Source of the DNA: Flavobacterium sp. FEMGT703F
GTDB lineage: Bacteria > Bacteroidota > Bacteroidia > Flavobacteriales > Flavobacteriaceae
NCBI GenBank assembly: GCA_002786385.1
Contig: PGCN01000008.1
Span: 221,658 to 285,657, forward strand
Length of the DNA stretch: 64,000 bases
Reading direction: 5' to 3'
A program made the position numbers and the translations under genes. This document shows positions 28,822 through 37,334 of this stretch, piece by piece. The notes beneath the pieces were generated by a model. That model was not told the DNA's origin and searched no databases. It saw nothing but the letters and a program-made list of their open reading frames with translations. Position 1 is the stretch's first letter. The number at the start of each line of letters is the position of its first letter.

Positions 28822-31800
28822 ATGAGTTTATCCACTATAAGTATCAAGCGACCGGTTTTTACCATTGTAATCAATTTTCTGATTATCCTTTTCGGCATCA
28901 TCGGTTACAGCTATTTGGGCGTAAGAGAATTTCCTTCGATTGATCCGGCACAAATTTCTGTTAGAACCAATTATACCGGTGCCAACGCCGATATCATCGA
29001 ATCGCAAATTACCGAACCGCTCGAAAAAGCCATCAATTCCATCGATGGTATTCGAAATATTACATCTTCCAGCAACCAAGGTTCAAGTAATATTACCATC
29101 GAATTCAAACTCGAAAAAAACTTAGAAGAAGCCGCTAATGATGTCCGCGATAAAGTATCGCAAGCCATCCGTAGCTTGCCACAAGACATCGATGCGCCGC
29201 CGGTAGTTTCGAAAGCCGATGCCGATTCGGATGCGATTATTTCCATGACCGTTCAAAGCGATACCAAAAGCGTATTGGAACTGAGTGATTATGCCGAAAA
29301 TGTTATAGCCGAACGCTTGCAAACCATACCGGGCGTGAGCGGAGTACAAATTTGGGGACAAAAGCGTTATGCCATGCGCATTTGGCTCGATCCGGTAAAG
29401 CTCAATTCCTACGGCGTTACCGTTTCTGATGTCAGAATTGCTTTGGAGAAACAAAACGTCGAATTGCCTTCGGGGAAATTAACCGGAGCCAATACTGAAC
29501 TTACGGTAAAAACACTCGGCAATTTATCCAACGAAACCGAATTCAACAACATTATCATTGTAGCCAACAACGACAAGATTGTAAGATTAAGCGATGTTGG
29601 TCGCGCCGAATTAGGTCCGGAAAACTTAGAAACCCAATTCAAAGCCAACGACCAATCGATGGTAGCTTTGGCGATAGTACCACAACCGGGAACCAATTAT
29701 CTGGCCATAGCCGAAGAGTTTTACAAACAATATGAAGGTTTTCAAAAAGACTTGCCGAAAGACATCAAGCTCAACGTGGCTTTGGACAATACGGTTTTCA
29801 TTAAAAAATCGATAGTGGAAGTTGCTGAGACATTACTGATTTCGGTGATTTTGGTGATTTTGATTATCTTTTTGTTTTTCCGCGACTGGTCTATTGCTTT
29901 CCGTCCGTTAATTGATATACCCGTGTCGTTGATTGCCACTTTCTTCATCATGTATTTGTGTGGTTTTTCGGTGAACGTACTCACATTATTGGCGATAGTT
30001 TTAGCCACCGGTTTGGTGGTAGATGACGGAATTGTAGTGACGGAAAACATCTTCAAAAAAGTCGAAGAAGGCATGTCGCCTATAGAAGCTGCCATCAAAG
30101 GTTCTAACGAAATTTTCTTCGCTGTAATCTCAATCTCCATCACTTTAGCAGCGGTGTTTTTACCGATTATCTTTTTGGAAGGATTCGTGGGTAGATTGTT
30201 CCGAGAATTCGGAGTCGTCATCGGAGCAGCCGTTTTGGTTTCGGCCTTTGTATCGCTTACCTTAACCCCTATGTTGAACGCCTATTTGATGAAAGGCGGC
30301 GAACAAAAGAAAACCAAATTCTACACTTTTACCGAACCGTATTTTCAGAGTTTAAATAAAGGTTACGCTTCGGCTTTAGAAGGATTTATGCGAAGAAAAT
30401 GGTTGAGCTTCCCTATCGTAATCGTTTGTTTCGGATTGATTGCGTTATTCTTCAACATACTGCCAAAAGAAACGGCTCCTTACGACGACAGAAGTTTGGT
30501 GATTGTTAGTGTGACCACGCCGGAAGGTGCTACTTTCGACTATACTGACAGATTTATGGAAGACATGTCGAAATTGATGAACGACAGCATACCGGAGAAA
30601 AAAATTGCTTTGGTGATTACATCACCAGGCTTTTTATCATCTTCGGTAAATACGGGCCGAATTCGTTTGGCTCTCAAAAATCCGGAGGAAAGAGAACGCT
30701 CTCAAAAAGAAATTGCAGACGATTTTACCAAATGGACTAAAAAATATACGGAAGCCAAAGTCACCATTTCGGAACAACCAACCATAGCTGTAAACCGTCG
30801 TGGCGGATTGCCAATTCAGTATATTATTCAGGCACCAAACTTTGAAAAGTTGCGTGAAAAGATTCCGCAGTTCATGGAAGAAGCCAACAAAAGCGAGGTG
30901 TTTTCCACCGTGGATGTGAATTTGAAATTCAATAAGCCCGAAATTAACGTGACCATCGATCGCGAAAAAGCGGAGAGCTTGGGCATTTCGGTTTTAGATG
31001 TCGCGCAAACGCTGCAATTGTCGTTAAGCGGACAACGTTTCGGTTATTACATGCAAAACGGCAAACAGTACCAAGTGATTGGGCAATTTGACGAAAAAGA
31101 CCGCGATGAACCTTTGGATTTGACTTCGATGTTTGTGAAAAACAACAAAGGCGAATTGATTCAGCTTGACAATGTGGTAACCGTAGAAGAACAAAGTAAT
31201 CCACCGCAGTTATTCCACAACAACCGTTATATGTCGGCCACCGTTTTCGCCGGATTAGCACCGGGCAAAAGTATGGGCGACGGTATTGAAGCCATGGACG
31301 AAATTAAAGCGAAAGTGCTGGACGATTCATTTACCACGGATTTAGGCGGAGAATCTCGCGATTTTGTGGAAAGTAGTTCCAATACTTCCTTCGCCTTCGG
31401 CTTGGCATTATTACTGATTTATTTGATTTTAGCTGCTCAGTTTGAAAGTTTTATCGATCCGTTCATTATCATTTTAACCGTGCCAATGGCAGTAGCCGGA
31501 GCGTTATTTTCCTTGTGGTTGTTTGGTCAAACATGGAACATCTTCAGTCAAATCGGAACCGTAATGCTCATTGGATTGGTAACCAAAAACGGAATTTTGA
31601 TCGTAGAATTTGCCAACCAACTCCGAGAGCAAGGCTTGCCGAAATACGAAGCCATCATCCAAGCCTCGGAAGCGCGATTGCGACCTATCTTAATGACGAG
31701 TTTGGCGATTGCCTTGGGTGCGTTGCCAATTGCATTGTCGCTTGGCGCCGCATCTACCAGCCGAATCGGAATGGGTGTTGTCATTGTAGGCGGAACCATT

Positions 31801-31908
31801 TTCTCTTTAATTCTGACCTTGTTTGTAATTCCGGCCTTCTACTTAATGTGGTCGAGAGCTAAGAAACACCGTCCGGAATTTGATAATTTAGAAGCTTTAG
31901 AGAAGTAA
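28822..31908 (+). CDS. RND multidrug efflux permease (AcrB/MexB type)
   Basis: 1028 residues, normal for the HAE1 group. It starts SLSTISIKRPVFTIVINFLI, has the first periplasmic loop between helices 1 and 2, the proton-relay pair D401-D402 in GLVVDDGIVV on helix 4, a second periplasmic loop, and a C-terminal membrane half with GLVTKNGILIVEFA. About 12 helices. It exports drugs or lipophilic compounds in exchange for protons through the adaptor and channel encoded on either side. Expression could be affected by the 7-mer array touching its start codon. Confidence 0.96.
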   Translation: MSLSTISIKRPVFTIVINFLIILFGIIGYSYLGVREFPSIDPAQISVRTNYTGANADIIESQITEPLEKAINSIDGIRNITSSSNQGSSNITIEFKLEKNLEEAANDVRDKVSQAIRSLPQDIDAPPVVSKADADSDAIISMTVQSDTKSVLELSDYAENVIAERLQTIPGVSGVQIWGQKRYAMRIWLDPVKLNSYGVTVSDVRIALEKQNVELPSGKLTGANTELTVKTLGNLSNETEFNNIIIVANNDKIVRLSDVGRAELGPENLETQFKANDQSMVALAIVPQPGTNYLAIAEEFYKQYEGFQKDLPKDIKLNVALDNTVFIKKSIVEVAETLLISVILVILIIFLFFRDWSIAFRPLIDIPVSLIATFFIMYLCGFSVNVLTLLAIVLATGLVVDDGIVVTENIFKKVEEGMSPIEAAIKGSNEIFFAVISISITLAAVFLPIIFLEGFVGRLFREFGVVIGAAVLVSAFVSLTLTPMLNAYLMKGGEQKKTKFYTFTEPYFQSLNKGYASALEGFMRRKWLSFPIVIVCFGLIALFFNILPKETAPYDDRSLVIVSVTTPEGATFDYTDRFMEDMSKLMNDSIPEKKIALVITSPGFLSSSVNTGRIRLALKNPEERERSQKEIADDFTKWTKKYTEAKVTISEQPTIAVNRRGGLPIQYIIQAPNFEKLREKIPQFMEEANKSEVFSTVDVNLKFNKPEINVTIDREKAESLGISVLDVAQTLQLSLSGQRFGYYMQNGKQYQVIGQFDEKDRDEPLDLTSMFVKNNKGELIQLDNVVTVEEQSNPPQLFHNNRYMSATVFAGLAPGKSMGDGIEAMDEIKAKVLDDSFTTDLGGESRDFVESSSNTSFAFGLALLLIYLILAAQFESFIDPFIIILTVPMAVAGALFSLWLFGQTWNIFSQIGTVMLIGLVTKNGILIVEFANQLREQGLPKYEAIIQASEARLRPILMTSLAIALGALPIALSLGAASTSRIGMGVVIVGGTIFSLILTLFVIPAFYLMWSRAKKHRPEFDNLEALEK

Positions 31909-31910
31909 TT

Positions 31911-33218
31911 ATGAAAATCAAATCGATATATATCATCACTTTGGTCTTGGCTTTTTTGCCAAAAATGCAAGCACAAGAATTGTTGCCCCTGGAAGATGCT
32001 GTTAAAATAGCCTTAGAAAATAACTACGACATCAAATTGGCGAAAAATGAACTCAAAATTGATGAGCTCAACAACAGCATAGGAAATGCCGGTATGCTAC
32101 CAACAATTAATGCGTTGGTAACCGACAACAACAGCATTACAAACACCAAACAAACCCAAGCCGATGGTTCGGAAAGAACTTTAGACGGTGCGCGAAATAT
32201 GAACTTAACTTATGGTGTAAGTTTGGATTGGACGGTTTTCGACGGACTAAGAATGTTTGCCCGAAAAGAGCAACTTAACATCCTGCAAAAACAAGGCGAA
32301 GCCGAATTGAAATTGGCCATACTCACCAAAATCAGTGAAGTGTATTTGAACTATTTCGATTTGGTCCAACAGCAGCAACAATTGGCGGCTATAGATACAG
32401 CCATTGTGATTTCACAAGAAAGAGTTACAACGGCACAAAATCGTTTTAGCATCGGGAAAGCTTCTAAATTAGAGGTTTTAAACGCACAAGTCGATTTGAA
32501 TACCGATAAAAGTTTGCAACTCAAACAACTGGAAACGCTCAAAAATGCTAAGATTCGCCTAAACGAAATTTTAGCGCGTGATGTTCAAACCGAGTTTGTA
32601 GTGGCCAACGAAATTTCGGTAGACGAACAGTTGAAATATGACGAATTGAAATCGGCTGCCGAGAATCAGAATCCGCAATTGCAAGCCCAAATGCTGACCA
32701 AAAACAGCGCAGAACAACAACTGAAGCAAGTCAAAGCCGGGCGTTATCCAACCATTCGCATTACTTCGGGCTATAATTTTACGCGTTCGGAAGCTTCTTT
32801 AGGCTTTATCACGCAATCGTCCAACCGTGGGTTTGCCTATGGTTTTAACGCATCGATGCCTATCTTTAACGGCAACCTGCAAAACCGTAATGAGCGCATC
32901 GCCAAAGTACAATTGGAAAACGCCAACGTTACTTTGGAACAACAAAAAAGAAGCCTGGAAAGCCAATTAAATGCTGCTTTTGCCAGTTACACCACCAATT
33001 TGGAATTGACCAAAGTAGAGGCGCAAAACCTCAAAATCGCAGCACAAAATTTGGATATTACGTTGGCTAAATTCAAGATTGGGACCATTACGCCTATTGA
33101 ATTCAGAACCGCTCAGCAGAATTTTTTAGATGCCAAAGTGCGTTACAGCAATGCGTTGTATCTGACTAAAATTCACGAAATCACCTTAAAAGAATTGGCG
33201 GGAAGTTTGCGTTTTTAA
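31911..33218 (+). CDS. TolC family outer-membrane efflux channel
   Basis: 435 residues with a signal peptide ending near KMQAQ. Two repeats of the TolC coiled-coil/barrel unit are visible, each with long Q/N/L-rich helices (for example KLEVLNAQVDLNTDK in the first and TPIEFRTAQQNFLDAKVRY in the second). It forms the outer-membrane tunnel of the tripartite pump. The start is 2 nt after the permease stop, so the three genes are one operon. Confidence 0.93.
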   Translation: MKIKSIYIITLVLAFLPKMQAQELLPLEDAVKIALENNYDIKLAKNELKIDELNNSIGNAGMLPTINALVTDNNSITNTKQTQADGSERTLDGARNMNLTYGVSLDWTVFDGLRMFARKEQLNILQKQGEAELKLAILTKISEVYLNYFDLVQQQQQLAAIDTAIVISQERVTTAQNRFSIGKASKLEVLNAQVDLNTDKSLQLKQLETLKNAKIRLNEILARDVQTEFVVANEISVDEQLKYDELKSAAENQNPQLQAQMLTKNSAEQQLKQVKAGRYPTIRITSGYNFTRSEASLGFITQSSNRGFAYGFNASMPIFNGNLQNRNERIAKVQLENANVTLEQQKRSLESQLNAAFASYTTNLELTKVEAQNLKIAAQNLDITLAKFKIGTITPIEFRTAQQNFLDAKVRYSNALYLTKIHEITLKELAGSLRF

Positions 33219-33228
33219 TGTATTTTTG
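33195..33228 (+). promoter_or_regulatory. candidate promoter of the bestrophin gene
   Basis: TTG (33195-33197), 23 nt, TATTTTTG (33221-33228), ending 19 nt before the ATG. The box lies just past the TolC stop codon, so the bestrophin gene probably has its own start site. Confidence 0.45.
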
Positions 33229-33247
33229 AACTCAAATCAACCAACCT

Positions 33248-34111
33248 ATGGTAAAATACAACCCTAAAGACTGGATTACCTTTATTTTCCGATTTCACAA
33301 AGCCGATACGTTTCGACAATTGTTTCCAATGATGATTTTTATCGGATTGTATTCCGGTGCCATTTGCTATTTGGAAGTCGAATACTGGAAACTATCAGAT
33401 ACCAGTCATGTGAAAAATATTTCCATCATGCACGGGATGTTGGGTTTTGTCATTTCGTTATTGTTGGCTTACCGAACCAACACGGCATACGATCGTTGGT
33501 GGGAAGGCCGAAAACTCTGGGGTTCGTTGGTGAATAACAGTCGGAATTTAGCCATTAAGCTATCGGCCATACTAAAAGACGAACACGATAAAAAATACTT
33601 GCGCTTTCTGATTCCGACTTACGCTTCTATCCTATCCAAGCATTTGAGCAATGAAGAAGTCGGGCAAATTTTGTTTGAAGATGTCGAGTTACAAATCAAC
33701 TTGCAAAAACACAAACCCAATCAGGTAGCGCAAGTGTTGTTTCAGAAAATAAATGATTTGCACCAAGCCGGAAAAATATCGGGAGAACAATTAATTATTT
33801 TGAACGCCGAGTTACAGTCGTTTACTGACGTTTGCGGTGCTTGTGAACGCATCAAAAACACGCCTATTCCCTACTCTTACAGTGCTTTTATCAAGAAGTT
33901 TATATTCTTTTATGTGATGACTTTGCCTTTTGGCTATGTTTTCAATTTAGGGTATTATGTGATACCGGTAGTGGTATTTATTTTTTACGTTTTGGCTTCG
34001 TTGGAATTAATTGCCGAGGAAATTGAAGATCCTTTCGGCAACGACGAGAACGATTTACCTACCGGTAAGATAGCCGAAAACATCAAGCGTCACGTGGAAG
34101 AAATCCTCTAA
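33248..34111 (+). CDS. bestrophin-like channel family protein
   Basis: 287 residues. It has the bacterial bestrophin signature: a hydrophobic first segment (LFPMMIFIGLYSGAICYLE), then LSLLLAYRTNTAYDRWWEGRKLWG-type residues (around 75-98), and two C-terminal helices ahead of LELIAEEIEDPFGNDENDLP. Bacterial homologues form pentameric cation or anion channels in the inner membrane. It has no link to the efflux operon beyond position; a separate promoter candidate lies in the 29-nt gap. Confidence 0.93.
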   Translation: MVKYNPKDWITFIFRFHKADTFRQLFPMMIFIGLYSGAICYLEVEYWKLSDTSHVKNISIMHGMLGFVISLLLAYRTNTAYDRWWEGRKLWGSLVNNSRNLAIKLSAILKDEHDKKYLRFLIPTYASILSKHLSNEEVGQILFEDVELQINLQKHKPNQVAQVLFQKINDLHQAGKISGEQLIILNAELQSFTDVCGACERIKNTPIPYSYSAFIKKFIFFYVMTLPFGYVFNLGYYVIPVVVFIFYVLASLELIAEEIEDPFGNDENDLPTGKIAENIKRHVEEIL

Positions 34112-34194
34112 GTATAGTTATTTAGCAAGAAAAAGACCTTTCTCTAAAAAAAATATCACTTTAAGTCTTATCTTAGTAGTTCGATTGTTTTTTT

Positions 34195-35121
34195 ATGGCG
34201 TCCAAAATTTTGCTTAACAAACCTGCTCTTACTCACGAAAAGTCGCTCAAGACTTTGGTGGAAAACCGCACTATTTTCTCTTTAGACCATTGCGAACTCA
34301 ATATTTTTGAAACCTATCAAAAATCGGATTTGGTGCCGCTCAAGTTTAACGACTTGGTGGTGACGAGTATGTTGCGCGGTAAAAAAATCATGCATCTTTT
34401 TGACGAACCGCAGTTTGAGTATTTGCCCGGAGAAACCGTGATTGTACCGTCGAATGTGGAAATGAAAATTGACTTTCCCGAAGCGTCTAAAGAAAATCCG
34501 ACGCAATGTATTGCTTTGGCTATCGATAATAAAATCATCACCGACACTTTAGATTTTTTAAACGAAAAATACCCCAAAGAAGGCAAGAGCAATTTGTGGA
34601 AACTCGACCATGAAAACTACTTTTTTTACAACAATGTAGAATTGGCCGGTACCATCAATAAGCTGATTAAGGAATGCATGGGCGATTCGATTACCAAAGA
34701 TGCCATAGCCGATTTGACGCTGCAAGAATTAATCATCCGCATCATTCAAACCCAAACAGCCAAGCGTTTTGAAGATGAAAAGTTCATCGACAGCAGCAGT
34801 CCGATTTCGCCTTCGATAGATTTCATCAAAAAGAACATCCGCGAAAGCATCAGCTTGAAAGATTTGAGCGATAAAGCTTGTATGAGTACAACTTCTTTTT
34901 ATCGCTATTTTAAAAGAGAATTGGGTATGAGTCCGATTGAATACATCTTAAACGAAAAAATAAAACACGCTAAAAAACTCCTCAGCAATCCGAACATTCA
35001 CGTCAACGAAGTGTCTTATGCCAGCGGTTTTGAAGATTGCAATTATTTCATTCGACTGTTCAAAAAATACGAAGGCGTTACTCCGAAACAATACCAATTG
35101 ATGAATTTTACGTCACACTAA
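34195..35121 (+). CDS. AraC family transcriptional regulator
   Basis: 308 residues. An N-terminal cupin-like sensing domain (about 10-190) is followed by a C-terminal double helix-turn-helix (about 200-300), with the usual DLSDKACMSTTSFYRYFKRE and a second recognition region VNEVSYASGFEDCNYFIRLF. It should bind DNA and respond to a small ligand. The convergent DUF779 and ALDH genes follow, and the last 4 nt overlap the DUF779 gene. This association suggests it controls the ALDH, with the inducer an aldehyde or alcohol; that is inference. Confidence 0.92.
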   Translation: MASKILLNKPALTHEKSLKTLVENRTIFSLDHCELNIFETYQKSDLVPLKFNDLVVTSMLRGKKIMHLFDEPQFEYLPGETVIVPSNVEMKIDFPEASKENPTQCIALAIDNKIITDTLDFLNEKYPKEGKSNLWKLDHENYFFYNNVELAGTINKLIKECMGDSITKDAIADLTLQELIIRIIQTQTAKRFEDEKFIDSSSPISPSIDFIKKNIRESISLKDLSDKACMSTTSFYRYFKRELGMSPIEYILNEKIKHAKKLLSNPNIHVNEVSYASGFEDCNYFIRLFKKYEGVTPKQYQLMNFTSH

Positions 35122-35495
35122 TCGTAAGCATTGTACTTGACCGGTTCGAGTTGGGCCAGTTCTTCCTCAGTAAATAACCGATAATTGATAATAAACGTTT
35201 TGCCATAAGGGGTTTCCAATGAAAAGCCACCCGCGCCTATGCCGTCCATCACATCTAAAGTGAAATGCGCATTTTTCCAGTATTCGAATAAATCTTTGTC
35301 GAGCCAAAACTCGCATTCAGCTATTTCGCCTATGCAAACATCTCCGGTTCGGATGTAAAAACCACCTTTTTCAAAACACTGTGGTTGCGTCCCTTCGCAA
35401 CAACCACCGGCTTGGTAAAACATCAAATCGCCAAACTTTTTTTTCAGCATTTGTACCAATGCTAAAGCGTTTTCAGTTACTGCTAATCTTTTCAT
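35118..35495 (-). CDS. DUF779 family protein
   Basis: 125 residues. The family is recognised by TENALALVQMLKKKFGDLMF, a cysteine-rich YQAGGCCEGTQPQC segment (about 28-41), and the DVCIGEIAECEFWLD and FTLDVMDGIGAGGFSLE blocks. DUF779 genes are commonly found beside AcoD/ExaC-type aldehyde dehydrogenases; the function is not established. The conserved cysteines suggest metal binding or a redox role, as inference. It lies 81 nt downstream of the ALDH on the same strand and overlaps the AraC gene end by 4 nt. Confidence 0.9.
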   Translation of the reverse strand: MKRLAVTENALALVQMLKKKFGDLMFYQAGGCCEGTQPQCFEKGGFYIRTGDVCIGEIAECEFWLDKDLFEYWKNAHFTLDVMDGIGAGGFSLETPYGKTFIINYRLFTEEELAQLEPVKYNAYD

Positions 35496-35519
35496 CTTTA
35501 TCTATTTTTAGTATAAACA

Positions 35520-35553
35520 AACCGCAAACCGACTCCGAAAAGCCAATTTGCGG
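35520..35553 (-). other. hairpin between the ALDH and DUF779 genes
   Basis: ACCGCAAA (35520-35527) and TTTGCGGT (35546-35553) are perfect 8-bp complements with an 18-nt loop, inside the 81-nt gap. No T run follows on the minus strand, so it could stabilise or attenuate the bicistronic mRNA. Confidence 0.4.
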
Positions 35554-35576
35554 TAGTAACCAATAAATCCCAACTA

Positions 35577-37082
35577 CTAAAAGAACCCTAGTTTATTTTT
35601 GTTGTATGAAATCAACATATTTTTAGTTTGACGGTAATGCGCCAACATCATTTTGTGGTTTTCTCTACCAATACCCGATTGTTTGTAACCGCCAAACGGT
35701 GCTCCTGCAGGATAAGCATGGTAACTGTTTACCCAAACCCTACCGGCATGAATCGCTCTCGGCACTTGATACAATTCGTGAGCGTCGCGTGTCCAAACTC
35801 CGGCGCCTAAACCATACAAAGTATCATTGGCAATTTCGATAGCTTCTTCGGTGGTTTTGAATGTGGTCACGGCCAATACCGGTCCGAATATCTCTTCCTG
35901 GAAAATACGCATTTTGTTGGTGCCTTTAAATACAGTTGGTTTGATGTAATAACCATTGTCTAAATCACCGCCTAATTTATTTTCATCGCCACCAATTAAC
36001 AACTCGGCGCCTTCCTCTTTTCCTAAATTGATGTAAGACATAATTTTATCTCTTTGCACTTTGGAAGCTTGGGCGCCCATCATTACTGTCGGATCCAACG
36101 GATTTCCGGTTTTCACAGCGGCTACTCTTTCAATTACTCTTTCGATGAATTTATCGTAGATGTCTTCATGCACCAATAAACGTGACGGACAAGTACAAAC
36201 TTCTCCTTGGTTTAAACAATACAATACTGCTCCTTCTATAGCTTTATCTAAAAACTCATCATCAGCTTCCATTACAGACGGGAAGAAAATGTTAGGCGAT
36301 TTTCCACCCAATTCTAAAGTTACCGGAACGATATTTTCGGTAGCATATTGCATTACCATTCTACCGGTAGCTGTTGAACCGGTGAACGCAGCTTTGGCTA
36401 CTTTCGGGTTAGTCACTAAAGCTCTTCCCAATTCGGATCCGAAACCATTCACTACATTAACAACTCCGGACGGAATGATATCGCCTATCAATTCCATCAA
36501 AACCATAATCGAAATTGGCGTATTTTCAGCCGGTTTTAAAACCACGCAGTTTCCGGCAGCCAAAGCCGGAGCCAATTTCCAAACGGCCATCAACAACGGA
36601 AAATTCCACGGAATGATTTGGGCAATAACACCTATAGGTTCGTGAACAATCAAGGAAACCGTAGTATCATCTAACTCGCTCACCGAACCTTCTTCGGCAC
36701 GAATTACACCGGCAAAATATCTGAAATGATCTATAGCCAATGGCAAATCAGCCGCTAAAGTTTCGCGAACCGCTTTACCGTTATCAATGGTTTCAACAGC
36801 TGCCAAATACTCGAGATTGTCTTCCATTACTTGGGCAATTTTAATCAGCATATTGCTTCGGTCGGTTACCGACACTTTACTCCAAGTTTTAAAGGCTTCA
36901 TGCGCGGCATCAACCGCTAAGGTTAAATCTTCTTTGTTTGAATGTGCGGCTTTGGTAAATACTTTTCCGTCAACCGGAGACACTACATCGAAGTACTGAC
37001 CCGAGGCCGGCGCCACGAATTTACCGCCTATAAAATTGTCGTACTTATCTTTAAATGTGGGTCTTTGAATTAAATTACTCAT
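35577..37082 (-). CDS. aldehyde dehydrogenase, AcoD/ExaC type
   Basis: 501 residues from the ATG with first base 37082. An ATG seven codons upstream (37103) lies immediately beside the -7 box at 37105-37112, at or before the expected transcript start, so the shorter form is chosen. Seen: PWNFPLLMAVWKLAPALAAG, FTGSTATG, the general base E257 in LELGGKSP, and the nucleophile C296 in NQGEVCTCPSR, a motif typical of acetaldehyde dehydrogenase II (AcoD) and ExaC. It oxidises acetaldehyde or similar short aldehydes with NAD(P)+. Part of an AraC/DUF779/ALDH cassette. Confidence 0.93.
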   Translation of the reverse strand: MSNLIQRPTFKDKYDNFIGGKFVAPASGQYFDVVSPVDGKVFTKAAHSNKEDLTLAVDAAHEAFKTWSKVSVTDRSNMLIKIAQVMEDNLEYLAAVETIDNGKAVRETLAADLPLAIDHFRYFAGVIRAEEGSVSELDDTTVSLIVHEPIGVIAQIIPWNFPLLMAVWKLAPALAAGNCVVLKPAENTPISIMVLMELIGDIIPSGVVNVVNGFGSELGRALVTNPKVAKAAFTGSTATGRMVMQYATENIVPVTLELGGKSPNIFFPSVMEADDEFLDKAIEGAVLYCLNQGEVCTCPSRLLVHEDIYDKFIERVIERVAAVKTGNPLDPTVMMGAQASKVQRDKIMSYINLGKEEGAELLIGGDENKLGGDLDNGYYIKPTVFKGTNKMRIFQEEIFGPVLAVTTFKTTEEAIEIANDTLYGLGAGVWTRDAHELYQVPRAIHAGRVWVNSYHAYPAGAPFGGYKQSGIGRENHKMMLAHYRQTKNMLISYNKNKLGFF

Positions 37083-37104
37083 AATTATATTTTTTTGATT
37101 CATT

Positions 37105-37133
37105 CAAAAGTAATGTCAATCCCAAATTCCAAA
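37105..37133 (-). promoter_or_regulatory. promoter of the AcoD-type ALDH gene
   Basis: On the minus strand TTTG (37130-37133), 17 nt, TACTTTTG (37105-37112): exact matches to both Bacteroidota elements, 22 nt upstream of the chosen ATG. Confidence 0.65.
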
Positions 37134-37307
37134 TAGCACAATTCGGGCAATTTATAGCACAATTTTACAGATATTAAAATTTTAACAAATGATAATTGGA
37201 GTTTTTCTAAAAATATACCCAAATAATCATCAATATAACAATACTTTAATTTGAGCTTCAGCGCACTTTCGTTTAAAAATATATTTTAATCTGAAAACTG
37301 TAATTCC

Positions 37308-37315
37308 TATATTTG
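37308..37315 (+). promoter_or_regulatory. candidate -7 box for pheT
   Basis: TATATTTG, a perfect TAnnTTTG followed by CACC, 19 nt before the ATG at 37335. The -33 element is weak. Confidence 0.5.
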
Positions 37316-37334
37316 CACCCTTAAAATACGATAC

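Noticed and set aside
28822..33218. A heavy-metal (CusA-type) efflux system
   Set aside because: The pump opens and is built like HAE1 (AcrB-type) proteins; I see no CusA-type methionine-rich signature in the adaptor or channel.
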